DNA of 64,000 nt from Jaenimonas drosophilae (taxonomy: Eukaryota; Euglenozoa; Kinetoplastea; Trypanosomatida; Trypanosomatidae): positions 1 through 64,000 of the forward strand of contig JASAON010001586.1 in assembly GCA_030849065.1 (NCBI GenBank). The letters run 5' to 3'. A program made the position numbers and the translations under genes. Positions 1 to 9,547 of the stretch are shown in pieces (positions within the stretch are counted from its first letter, which is position 1; each line of letters opens with the position of its first letter). Under the pieces are notes generated by a model. The model searched no databases and was not told where the DNA came from. It saw nothing but the letters and a program-made list of their open reading frames with translations.

Positions 1-200
1 ACAGCCAGCTCAGCCACTGGCCTAATACCAGCTTCAGATTAAACAACAAGAGAAGAACAAAGGCACGTTGATGATGTGTGTAATAGAGCCAAGACATATA
101 CTGATGAGCACATCATGACGTGGATTGAGTGCGATGCAGCATCATCCGCAACAACCACACACACACACACACGCACACACACACGTACGTACGTACCACC
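1..200. other. Downstream flank of the Tfb2 gene with CA and ACGT repeats
   Basis: This is the 3' flank of the first minus-strand gene. It holds a CA microsatellite at about 155-185 followed by an ACGT repeat to about 195. No coding signal is seen. Confidence 0.6.
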
Positions 201-1763
201 TTAGCCACTCATGAAGGGCTGTAGAAGGCGATCGTAGATGTGGCCGGCAATCACCACACACCCCGGTTCCTCATGCAGCAGGCCATCCGACTCTCCTGCG
301 CTCATCAGTGCGGCGGTGATGGCGGCGTGCTGCTCCTCGGTGAGGTCCTGCAGCAACACCGCATCACGCTCAAAGAAGACGCGGTTCATCTCCCGCTCCC
401 ACATGAGGAGCTGATCGCAAATGGATTGAGGAATCGTGGATGATGCAACACCACCACCACCAACAACCTCCTCCTCCGCGGATCGGCGCATGCATGGGTG
501 CGCCCGATCAGAGAGGAACCGCAACACTTGTGCCGCACCAATGCCACGTCGCAGCGCGGTGCCAAAGGATTCACGTGTTATGCGGTAGCACACCAACCAC
601 CTCCCCGCCTCCTCCTCACGCACGGCAAATTGGTCCAGCAGATGGAGAAGATCCTCGCGACGTGTGTAGGCGAAGAGCCGAAAGTTGGTCTCGGTGAGGA
701 TGGAATCCATCTCATCCGGCCTCTCCATCTCACCCACGTGTTGCGGCTTCAATGAACCGCCACCACCGCCACTGCTGCTGCTGCTGCTGCTCATGTGCAT
801 CAGCGCGCAGCCAGCCTGCCACTCCAGCGCATGACGAAAATGTGGTGAAAGAACAAAGTATTTGCGCTGATCCACGGAGGATTTGATGGGATAGATTAAG
901 CCCACCTCCGCCAAACGTGCGAGGAGCTCATAACCAATGGCATCGGCGGCCTTGCTCGGGAAGGGGTGGCTGTGTTGTGTGCCATCAAGGGCAGTGAGTA
1001 CCGCCAACATCTGCCACAACATGGGCTTGGTGGCGCCATGCTTTCCCACGAGCTCAAGCACGCGATCCACCGTTGCGCTCACCAACAACCACCACTGTTG
1101 TGGTAGCGCCATCATGCAAAAGTTGAGACCCTCCACGGTGAGCTCCTCCGCCTCGGCTGACCGACGTGTGGGGGAAGAGGGGCCACCACCGGGCACCAGC
1201 CTCAACGAACGCATCACGGCACACAATCCTTGTTGTTGCTGTTGTGGTGATGAAGATTGTTGTTGTTGGTCCATCAAAGGCGATGTGGATCCGGCCAAGG
1301 CACACGCCACGACGCTGCGTAAATAGCGCTGGCCCACGTTGAAGGCATTGTGCAGTGAGGTGGCGCTGACCGGAGATGGGGCCGCGCCATCGTCTCGATG
1401 AAAGTGCCGCCGATCCCCCACGACGTGGAGGAGTTGTGCATCGTCAGACTCCCCCAACACACGTGTTGCAAGAACACGTTGAAGGAGCAGCCAAAAACTG
1501 GCGTGGGGGTCCGTCTCGGAGCGCGACTGCATAATTGCCTCCATCAAGGATGGCATCGTTGAGCAGCGGAGCAGCTCACCAACCGCATCTCGCGCTGCAT
1601 CTGCGGGCAGGACGAGAGGATCGTCCATGGCGGTGCCGCTGACGATAGCGGCAGCAACGTGTTGGTACGTTACCCACATCAAGGCTGGGCACTGCAGCAT
1701 CAGCGCCTCTCTCTGTCCGTAGCGGAGTATGTGGTCAAAGTAGCTCCGCATACCCGCACTCAT
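201..1763 (-). CDS. TFB2: TFIIH core subunit Tfb2 / p52
   Basis: This 520-residue protein matches the Tfb2/p52 subunit of transcription and repair factor TFIIH, which binds and stimulates the XPB helicase in the nucleus. Family marks seen are the N-terminal hydrophobic core (LMLQCPALMW), a winged-helix-like stretch at about 225-315, the conserved TETNFRLFAYT motif at 357-367, the RITRESFGTALRRGI stretch near 394-408 and the FLSDRAHP motif at about 416-423. In other Tfb2 proteins the same order reads ETN-x-R-x-x-AYT, then a TRES-type helix, then RAHP. Insertions of poly-Gln (166-177) and Ser/Gly (325-336) interrupt the conserved parts, as is common for trypanosomatid TFIIH subunits. The ATG is well placed, with a T-rich tract and AG about 60 bases upstream. 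In trypanosomes TFIIH serves spliced-leader RNA transcription (established knowledge). Confidence is high. Confidence 0.9.
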   Translation of the reverse strand: MSAGMRSYFDHILRYGQREALMLQCPALMWVTYQHVAAAIVSGTAMDDPLVLPADAARDAVGELLRCSTMPSLMEAIMQSRSETDPHASFWLLLQRVLATRVLGESDDAQLLHVVGDRRHFHRDDGAAPSPVSATSLHNAFNVGQRYLRSVVACALAGSTSPLMDQQQQSSSPQQQQQGLCAVMRSLRLVPGGGPSSPTRRSAEAEELTVEGLNFCMMALPQQWWLLVSATVDRVLELVGKHGATKPMLWQMLAVLTALDGTQHSHPFPSKAADAIGYELLARLAEVGLIYPIKSSVDQRKYFVLSPHFRHALEWQAGCALMHMSSSSSSSGGGGGSLKPQHVGEMERPDEMDSILTETNFRLFAYTRREDLLHLLDQFAVREEEAGRWLVCYRITRESFGTALRRGIGAAQVLRFLSDRAHPCMRRSAEEEVVGGGGVASSTIPQSICDQLLMWEREMNRVFFERDAVLLQDLTEEQHAAITAALMSAGESDGLLHEEPGCVVIAGHIYDRLLQPFMSG

Positions 1764-1820
1764 CCTGCCTCACGCCAAACACAACCACACCTGAAGCACA
1801 CAACTTGTGTTTGTGTAGGA

Positions 1821-1844
1821 CTGATGCATGAAAAAAAAAAAAAA
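1821..1844 (-). promoter_or_regulatory. Putative trans-splice acceptor of the Tfb2 gene
   Basis: Read on the minus strand, a run of about 14 T (plus-strand A run at 1831-1844) is followed by an AG at 1822-1821. The Tfb2 ATG lies about 58 bases further on. This is the layout of a spliced-leader acceptor. Confidence 0.5.
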
Positions 1845-1961
1845 CAAGAATGAAGAAGAAGAGGAGGAAGAGGCCGTAGTACATCATCATCATCATAACT
1901 GTACCTCATCATGCAATGAATTCATTCATCATGGTGATGTTGGCAAACAGTGTTGGTGCAT

Positions 1962-2900
1962 CTAGTTGTGCTGCGGCCGCCCAATCCGGCACCGCTGCTT
2001 CTCAATAGCGCGCCGAAGTTGTTGCGAGCGACGAACGAGATCAACCATGGAGGAGGCCTCTGCCCCACGCATCATCATCGTGGATGAATCCTGCGACGAC
2101 TGCTCACCCGCCGTCATCCATGACTGATGCAGAGCAGCAGGTGCAGATGCAACCGGAGGAGATGGTGAAGATGTTGTGGTGTCGCGCAGAGGTAAATCGT
2201 CTGGCGCATGCCGCAGCCCGCGTGTGTGCGTGTGCGTGTGCGTGTGGTGATGCATCTCATTCATCATCCCTGGCGGTTGGCTCTCCTCCTGTGGTGTTGT
2301 TGTGCCTCGCATCATCCGCGACGTGGACCAACAACGGCTATCCACGAAGCGATGGGCGGGTGGTGACCGCAGCGGGCTCCCATTTACTTCCACGCGACGT
2401 ACCGGTGTTGCGCCACCAACCTCAGCACCCGTTGCTGACGACGGTGGCTGAGTTGTGCTCCGTCGAAGTGGCACAACACGCAACTCTTCGTCAGGACGCG
2501 AAGCCCAACCTCCACGGTTCTCCAGCACCAACAAACGTTGCTGAAGGTGATGGTTCCTCTCCTGCTCCAGAAGCAGAGCTCGCGTCAAGGCCTGTGTTTC
2601 CGACCTGCTCAAATCAAGCTGCTCTTGCAGCTGCGCACATTGCTGGCGGCCATCAGCACCAACATCATGATTGCGCTGCGTACGTCGCAGTCGGTCCACC
2701 TCGAGCTGCAAATGATGAATGGTGTTGCGAAGGTCTGCCACCATGCGTGGTGATGCGTGTAGTACCTCAACCACAGGATGTGGTGCTGAAACACTACTCC
2801 ATCGAGTGGTTGGTGTTGCATCAAAGCTATGATGAGGCATCTCCTCCGCCTCTGCCGTCCACGTACGGGCGTAGGGATCCAGCCCAACCGCCGGCCGCAT
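1962..2900 (-). CDS. Coiled-coil hypothetical protein
   Basis: This 312-residue protein is not recognised. Residues about 45-130 form a heptad-rich region (LRNTIHHLQLEVDRLRR, then LQEQLDLSRSETQALTRALL) that should be a coiled coil. The remainder is Ser/Pro/Thr-rich with a His-Thr repeat written by a CA microsatellite. The reading frame stays open upstream to 3173, but that 5' end starts at GTG and encodes CA-repeat Cys/Val. A pyrimidine tract plus AG near 3000 fits an mRNA whose first in-frame ATG is at 2900 (MRPAVGL), which I chose. A long overlapping plus-strand frame (2084-3016) is its shadow. A cytoskeletal role is possible but not shown. Confidence 0.65.
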   Translation of the reverse strand: MRPAVGLDPYARTWTAEAEEMPHHSFDATPTTRWSSVSAPHPVVEVLHASPRMVADLRNTIHHLQLEVDRLRRTQRNHDVGADGRQQCAQLQEQLDLSRSETQALTRALLLEQERNHHLQQRLLVLENRGGWASRPDEELRVVPLRRSTTQPPSSATGAEVGGATPVRRVEVNGSPLRSPPAHRFVDSRCWSTSRMMRGTTTPQEESQPPGMMNEMHHHTHTHTHTRGLRHAPDDLPLRDTTTSSPSPPVASAPAALHQSWMTAGEQSSQDSSTMMMRGAEASSMVDLVRRSQQLRRAIEKQRCRIGRPQHN

Positions 2901-3543
2901 TGAAGATGGTGATGGCGATGACGCAAAGGATGTGTGAATGTGTGCGTTGTACGTCAGCAGGTATAACCTCGCATCCTGCGATTGTAGCCAAGACCAGCCT
3001 AACGAAGAGTGAGTGAGTGAGTGGAGAGATGAAAAGATGCTCACGACGTCGAGGATATATGCACGCATAGCCACACTTAGCACACATAGACCAAAAAACA
3101 CGCAGACACACATGTACGCACACCACACACACACACACGCACACAGCATAGATGGATGAGGGGAGGGTGGCACACACCGGTTGTGGTTAAATCATGCAAG
3201 GATCATCAGAAGGAAAGATAATCAACGGACCATCTACGTGGATGTACATGTGCGTGCCCTACACACAACACGAGTACATTCATCACATCGGGAGGGGAGG
3301 AGCAACGACATCAACAGGCCATCTACACCACACAATATGAATCACTCAGGGGGGCTTAATCGGCAGCGCAAACATCCACAATCGCTCATTTCGGAAAAAA
3401 AACAAAAAAAAAAACAAAGTGAAAAAGAAAGTGTAGGAAGAAGTGAAACATATAAATAAATAAAAAAAACGAAGAAAAAGAAAGTGAGCGAGGTTATTCA
3501 GTGGATGTAGGATGCTTGTGAGTGCGCGTGTTCATCTGTGCTG
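2901..3543. other. Intergenic spacer
   Basis: This spacer holds the 5' leader of the coiled-coil gene, a CA repeat near 3126-3147, and A-rich purine runs at 3396-3485. These lie downstream of the zinc transporter stop. No gene is seen. Confidence 0.5.
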
Positions 3544-4833
3544 TTACAGAGGCGAGCTGCGCTCCTCGGGGATGCCATCCTCCTCAATGATGTTTGTTCT
3601 CCGTCCGTGATTGGCAACCAACTGAATCGTGGCGTGTTGGATGCCCTGTGCGCGGAGGTGCTCTTGAAGGTGCTGGGTGAGCTTCTCAGCGTGATTCAGT
3701 GTTTGGATCTGTTCTGCATCCACGCTCACCTCCGCGCATGCCATGACAAAAGATGGCCCAACAGTCCAGACATGGAGATCCTCCACTGCCACGACCTCCT
3801 CCACCTCCTCCATCTCATCCACCAGACTGGCGTAGCACATGTTGCGCGGCACCTCCTCCATCAACACCTCGAGCACCTCCACGAGGAGTGAGCGTGTTGT
3901 GAGGATGGTGAGTACGCCAAACCAAAAAGATAGCAGCGGGTCTGCCAGATTAAAGTAGCTGTGTGCCTGACGGCTGGAGCCGTAGACGTGTACGTTGCCG
4001 ATCCACGCCACACCCGCCGCCACCACCACACCAACAGCTTGCAAGCAATCGCCAATGACGTGAAGAAGGGCGGCACGTACGTTCATGGAGGAGTTGCCAC
4101 CACCTCCGTGTGCGTGTGCATGATCATGATGGTTATGATCATGATCGTGATCATGGTCGTGGTCGCACACACATGCGTCAGTATCCGCTGCGGAGGTAAG
4201 TTCCTCACGCGATTGGCCCGTTTCCTGCATCATCTCCATACACACCGATGCCGCGCCGTGGCTGTGTTCGTGGCTGTGGTCGTTGTGTGAGAGGGAGCCG
4301 TGGCTGTGGGCATGGCCGCCGCCCCCACAAAAAAGAATCGTGGCGAGCACAATGTTCATGGCCAGGCCAAATGCTCCAAGACCCAGCATCATGGGTGCGT
4401 CGAGCTTCTCACACCTGCCGTGGTGGTCCGGGCTGGCGGCGCACCGAATGATGGATACGGTGCGTTCCACGGCGGAGAAGACGATCCATACAACGAGGAA
4501 CCATGTTGTGAAGATGGAGGCCAGCGCGCCAATCACCTCCGCACGCCGCCAACCAAAGGTGCGGCGGCTGTCCGCGCCCCACTTTGCGGCGCGCGCAGAA
4601 AACAAGGAGATAGAGAGAGCGAAGACATCGGCGAGCATATGAACGGCGTCGCTCATGACGGCTAAGCTGTGTGCCATGAATCCTCCCACACCTTCCACCA
4701 CAACCATCACACAACAGAAGATGATGGCGATGGCCAAGACGCGCTCACTGCCGAGGGCGTCGGGGCGCTGCGCCGCGTTCTGGCGGCAGCGGATATCGTC
4801 CGAGACCAAACGCACACGTTTCGTTTTGGCCAT
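3544..4833 (-). CDS. CDF-family zinc transporter (SLC30/ZnT type)
   Basis: This 429-residue cation diffusion facilitator should export Zn2+ from the cytosol into vesicles or out of the cell by proton antiport. Six membrane segments can be placed (about 31-50, 54-80, 99-125, 147-170, 252-279, 297-322). The two intramembrane metal-site motifs are present: SDAVHMLAD (D62, H65, D69) in TM2 and HVIGD (H258, D262) in TM5. The loop between TM4 and TM5 (about 173-243) is very His-rich, with alternating His-Asp and His-Ala, as in ZnT proteins where it binds zinc. The cytosolic C-terminal domain (about 323-429) has the family's VEDLHVWTVG stretch. Length is normal. The ATG at 4833 begins MAKTKRVRLV. 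Confidence in the family is high; substrate and membrane are inferred. Confidence 0.92.
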   Translation of the reverse strand: MAKTKRVRLVSDDIRCRQNAAQRPDALGSERVLAIAIIFCCVMVVVEGVGGFMAHSLAVMSDAVHMLADVFALSISLFSARAAKWGADSRRTFGWRRAEVIGALASIFTTWFLVVWIVFSAVERTVSIIRCAASPDHHGRCEKLDAPMMLGLGAFGLAMNIVLATILFCGGGGHAHSHGSLSHNDHSHEHSHGAASVCMEMMQETGQSREELTSAADTDACVCDHDHDHDHDHNHHDHAHAHGGGGNSSMNVRAALLHVIGDCLQAVGVVVAAGVAWIGNVHVYGSSRQAHSYFNLADPLLSFWFGVLTILTTRSLLVEVLEVLMEEVPRNMCYASLVDEMEEVEEVVAVEDLHVWTVGPSFVMACAEVSVDAEQIQTLNHAEKLTQHLQEHLRAQGIQHATIQLVANHGRRTNIIEEDGIPEERSSPL

Positions 4834-5219
4834 AAATAAATCCTCTTCTCTTGTGTTTGTGGTTGTGTCTGTGATGATGATGATGAAGGAGCAAGAGCAA
4901 GAGGAAGTGGATCAAGATGCACATGGTAGGCGTACAAGAAACAAGAACAGCGATCTTCTGTGGTAAATCATCATCAGCATCTCCGTACTGTTGTTGTTGT
5001 TGTTGTTGGTCATGGGCAGTGAGGAGATTGCCACTCGGCAACATCTACATCGAACCGCACTCCACCCGGGGGAAAAAAAAGGAATATGAACGAGAAGCAG
5101 CTCTCATCGCCACACATGTGCTCAGTGCAACACATCATCCTCATCCATCAATGCTCTTGCATTGCATGGAGCGGGCGTGATTAGGCTACACAAGACGCAC
5201 ACACGCAACGCCATGCCAC
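4834..5219. other. Intergenic spacer
   Basis: This spacer has an ATG repeat near 4873-4887 and a GTT repeat near 4991-5010. A likely splice AG for the transporter lies at about 4870. No coding signal is seen. Confidence 0.45.
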
Positions 5220-6257
5220 TTACTCATCATCACTGCCACTATCATCGCTATCTTCATCGTACTCCACCACCTGCCATCGGCCGCCACGGCCTCCGGCGGC
5301 GGGGCCATCATCCCGCCGCATCGCGTTCATGGGTGATGCAGATTTATGAGATGGCGCAGGGTTGGATGGACGAATTGCATCCTCACGTGCCTCTGACGGG
5401 CGAGCGGGTCGCTCCACCCGCACCGATTGCCGCAGTGCCTGCAACGGCGATGGCTCAACGTGTTCCCGCGGTGGTCGTCGTCCACCCGCCTCTCCTCCCA
5501 ACATCCGCAGCAGCTCTGCCCGCTCAGCCTCTTCATCCGCCGTGGCAGCTGATCGTGAAGCTGGAGGAGGTGCTTGATGTGCTGGTGCAGGGGCAGGGGC
5601 AGGACGACGTGGCGCGGGTTCTGGCGCGGGGAGATCATCAAGTACGTTGACGGGCACATCAACCCAGCGCCGATGTTGTGCGTAGAGCTCCGCCTGCATC
5701 GCCTGTATCTTACTCAGCATCGCATCACGTGCGATGGCAAATTCATGATCCTTCTTCACTTCCGTTTCCGTACGCGTGGGAATGGCCATCACCACAGGCA
5801 CTGACGCATCATCATCATCGTCGTCGTCGTCGGGCTGCATCGTGGATGGAAGATGCCGACGCACCGCCGCGTAGACCTCGTCCACCTCGCGGTGAATGGA
5901 GTCACCCAGCGTGATATCAAAGCCACTGGGAGCGGATGAGTTGTTGTTGTTGTTGTTGGTGGTGCGTGTGGAGGTCTTCTTGGCGGCCTGACGACGGCGT
6001 TGCTGCCACATGAAAAAGCGAGCCCGCTCCTTGCACACGTCGGCGGTGAAGAGAGGCACATCCACATGCTTCAGCTGCAGCACCTCTTCAGGAGTACGCG
6101 GGATCATCAGTTGAGCGCGCACACACTCCGCGACGAGATCCCAGGCGGAGTGGTTGGCGGCAGATTGATCGGCTTCATCCAGTGAGGCATGAAAACGTGC
6201 GGCGAGGATCAATACAAGATGGTCCACGAAGGTGCTGAAGCTATCGTCTGGGAGCAT
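5220..6257 (-). CDS. Hypothetical protein with disordered acidic C-terminus
   Basis: I do not recognise this 345-residue protein. The first in-frame ATG is at 6257 (MLPDDSFSTFVDHL); the frame upstream of it starts only at GTG. Residues 1-105 look folded and mostly helical. A poly-Asn stretch, a central helical part (about 120-220, with a poly-Asp insert), and a Pro/Ala-rich linker follow. The tail ends in WQVVEYDEDSDDSGSDDE. The acidic Ser/Asp/Glu tail suggests CK2-type phosphorylation, but this is inference. Codon use and unbroken length support a real gene. Confidence 0.7.
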   Translation of the reverse strand: MLPDDSFSTFVDHLVLILAARFHASLDEADQSAANHSAWDLVAECVRAQLMIPRTPEEVLQLKHVDVPLFTADVCKERARFFMWQQRRRQAAKKTSTRTTNNNNNNSSAPSGFDITLGDSIHREVDEVYAAVRRHLPSTMQPDDDDDDDDASVPVVMAIPTRTETEVKKDHEFAIARDAMLSKIQAMQAELYAQHRRWVDVPVNVLDDLPAPEPAPRRPAPAPAPAHQAPPPASRSAATADEEAERAELLRMLGGEAGGRRPPREHVEPSPLQALRQSVRVERPARPSEAREDAIRPSNPAPSHKSASPMNAMRRDDGPAAGGRGGRWQVVEYDEDSDDSGSDDE

Positions 6258-9200
6258 CGATGTGAGGGTACAAGAACAGATGCAGATACACACTTCTTTT
6301 TTCTCCTTCTTTGTTGTTTCTTTTTGTGTGAAAACGGGGATTGACGAAGGAACCTCTATGAGTCAGTGATGTTGTTGTATGTGTTGTGTGGGACTTCTCT
6401 ATGGATGAGTGCCTCTGAAAAATGCAGCTGAAAAATAACATGAAAAAAAAGAAGATGATTCAGTGGTCAGTGGAAGAGCTCTCTCCACACATTCGCACGA
6501 TATACGGGGCCAAAACACCAGAGTGATACATACTTTCTTTGCTAGCGCACCAATCTCTGCATATAGGATGTTTTAGCATCGTTGCACCGCCTCATACAGA
6601 GTTTCATGTGTGGGAGATGAAGTGGCGAAGCTGCTGGAGGAGTACACGAGACCCCTCTCATCGCAATCAGCCAAACGCATGCAAACACACCATCCCTGCA
6701 TCCATCCACATCATCATCACCACACCACCATCACCATCATCTCTTCTCTCCTCTTACGCCAACAACCGTGGACGAGCAATAGAAGCAAAAAAAAAGGCAG
6801 AAAAACAAAACAATAAAACAGTGATCCGAAGTCAGTTGGCTCACCACAGAACATATCACAACAACATGAAACGGAGAAATCGTACGAACGTGTTCGCGGT
6901 GGCCTGAGGCGGAGATAAAGATTATATTTGGTTCGTATATACTGTGTGCGTGTGTCTGCGTGTGAAGAGTGCAAACATCCTCATCATCATCATCATCATC
7001 ATCTCACACAAGTAGATACATACATATGGATATCATCTGCATTTATCTATATATTAATGAGTTTATGTTTCTTTGGTGTTGTATATGTTTGGAGCACGGT
7101 GGACGAAGGAGTCTGCGGAGTACGAGATGAGCCCCGCCGAACAAAAAAAACAACAAAAGAAATAAAGGGTCTGCGCCAAACTATGAAGAGAACAAGAGAG
7201 GAGGAGTTCTGCCACACAAGCACTGCAACAACTACAACACAGCAGATCAGCCACCCACAGCAGCACAATCACCGCCGCTGACTGACGTCGATGAGGGAAA
7301 GGAGGAGAACAGAAAAACAATCAAAAAACGAAGAGAAAACAGAACAAAAGGTACGTGAAGCGTTCCCCTTTCAGCGTAGGTACAAGGAGCTCGTGAGTGT
7401 GAATGAGTGCGTGTACGAGAGTGAGCTCCCCATGCTGCTGTTCGCCCAACCATGCATGTACCGCTCTTGTAATCTGCAACATAAAAATACAATACAACAC
7501 TCACAGTCACAACAACCTCACGGAGCTCAACGGCCCAGCGTCAGGGGAGGTGATGGGATCAAAGAAGCAACAAGAGTAAAGAGAAAGCGCGTGTATGGCA
7601 CAACACCGTATGGGGAAATGGATGGAGCCACAATACTCTCTCTCACAAACACAGGAACACACTTCTCATCAATGTGCTCGTGCGTGCTTCGTGGGTGGGA
7701 GACGTAGTAAGAGAGCAAGCATAAGGAGCGCATCAACCACAAGTAAAAGGAGTGAACCAAAGCAAAGGTACAGATGAAAGCGCAGAAAGTAAGCGGAAAC
7801 AAAGGAATATGATGGAGTAAAGCGTGGTGTTGGTATGTGCTCGAGAAGGAGCAACTGAGAAATTTTTTGTGTGTTTCAGATGATGTTGGCTCCTGCTCTC
7901 TTTTCTCACCCATGTAGAAAAGGCATATGTGTGTGCATGCGCTCCTCCGTGCGTTGGCTAGCCCACCTCGTTCGGCGCCGTTTTTTTTTTCGCAAGCCCA
8001 CACAAGCACACAAGCAGCTCGTGATGTTGGTGCTGTGCCGCGGTGATGAAAGGAGATGATGAATAACACAACGCCGCAGATCCCTCACAAACGTAAAGAT
8101 AAACAACAATAACAATACACGCCACAAGATGGCACTCTTTACCTTCTCTGTTTGCAGCCACACCACCAAAAAAAAACACACACATGCTTTGTATTGGGGA
8201 GGGAGCATCGCAGCCCACATGGCCGTTGGTCATGGCTACGGTGCATGTGTGATGAGCACATGGTCTGGACGTGGGTGGCGCACAAAAATGAAGCAGAAGA
8301 AGGAAGCGGGGGGCTTCGCACCGCAGTACAACAAGCGTTTCTCCCCCCAGCCAGCGGAGAAGCGCAATCAAGAAGGGTCCATCGTCAGTCAATAGCAACA
8401 ACAACAAAAAAAAAAAGTGTTCGCGTGTGCGCACAGGATGTACAAGAGAGAAGTTGCAGTTGTCTGTGAAGAGAGACGACGAGTGCACTCATGGGCATTC
8501 GTAGTTCTCTTTTTTGTTTTCATGTGTGTGAGTATGTGTGTTGCATCAACTGACGGTGCGGTACCGCATACTTTCTTTCTCTCCTCTCTCTGCAAGCACC
8601 CACACAGCACTGCACAACACGCACACACATCCACAGCAACCAGCACGTCCATTTTTTTTTTTTGCGAAAACAAAATGTAAAACTCGGTCATACCACACAC
8701 CAGCAACGGCAACAGCAACGGCAACAGAAGAAAAACCACAAACATCGGCTTTGAAGAAGGAGAAGTAAGCGGGAAAATGCTCTCTGGATAGTGGAGGTAA
8801 AAGGACGAACGGAAACAACACGCGTGTCAAAGTCTTTTCCAGACTACACACACACACACATGACCTCTGCCATATGCACATCACTCCGCCTTCCACTGTG
8901 TATGACGTTCCAGGCAGAGGGTTGATCAACCAAAAGTTCTTCTTCACCCAAGCCAAGACGCCACCCAGCAAGTGAAGTTCAGAGCGAAGGGAAGCTGATA
9001 AATCGTAGCCACATCATCCGCACAACGGAGTACGTCATGAAGAGGAGCGACGGTACAACAACAAGGAAACAAAGAAGACGTGTGAGAGAGGAAGGGGAAG
9101 GAAGAGAAGCGTTAGCAAGCCAGCTGGTTTCTTTTCTTTTTTTTTTTTGCGTGTGTGCGACCTATATAGTCGTTCGTTGTCAGTGATGCAACATCGAACG

Positions 9201-9547
9201 ATGAATTGTGGTAAAGCACCACATCCTTCCTCGAGGACCGTTGGTAGAGGAGAGCGGGACGTAATGCTGGTGAGGAGGGGGGGGGGAGATGGGTTCGTCA
9301 TCGACATGAAGCAACAAAACACGTATCAAAAAAAAGCATCATTTTTGTTTCTTTTTTTTGGAGGCTTGGGGGTTGTAATGGTCCAATCAGCATCAGCGAG
9401 CATGGCCAGCGAAACACACACACTCCGCCGCCTGAAGCAATGGAATGCAGTACACGGTTGTGTGCGCCTGGTGGCGTATATCTACGCACACCTACCCACC
9501 ACCTCGCCCTCTATACCATCACGTTTTCTCCGGTACACAATCAGCGC
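6258..9547. other. 3.3 kb spacer without a recognisable gene
   Basis: The region holds pyrimidine and purine runs, a TCA microsatellite at 6981-7004, several CA repeats and only short or repeat-written open frames on both strands. In the minus-strand unit it would be the 3' UTR and flank of the gene ending at 9548 plus the leader of the gene starting at 6257. I see no tRNA, rRNA or mobile element. One minus-strand frame at about 8866-8990 has protein-like composition but no ATG start. Confidence 0.5.
6981..7004. repeat. TCA trinucleotide microsatellite
   Basis: Eight tandem TCA units in non-coding spacer. Confidence 0.85.

Noticed and set aside
2084..3016. 310-codon plus-strand open frame
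   Set aside because: It is the shadow of the minus-strand coiled-coil gene; its protein is low complexity and all firm genes here are on the minus strand.
8546..8971. 141-codon minus-strand frame
   Set aside because: It begins with TTG and most of it is written by CA and T runs; only about 35 residues look like protein.
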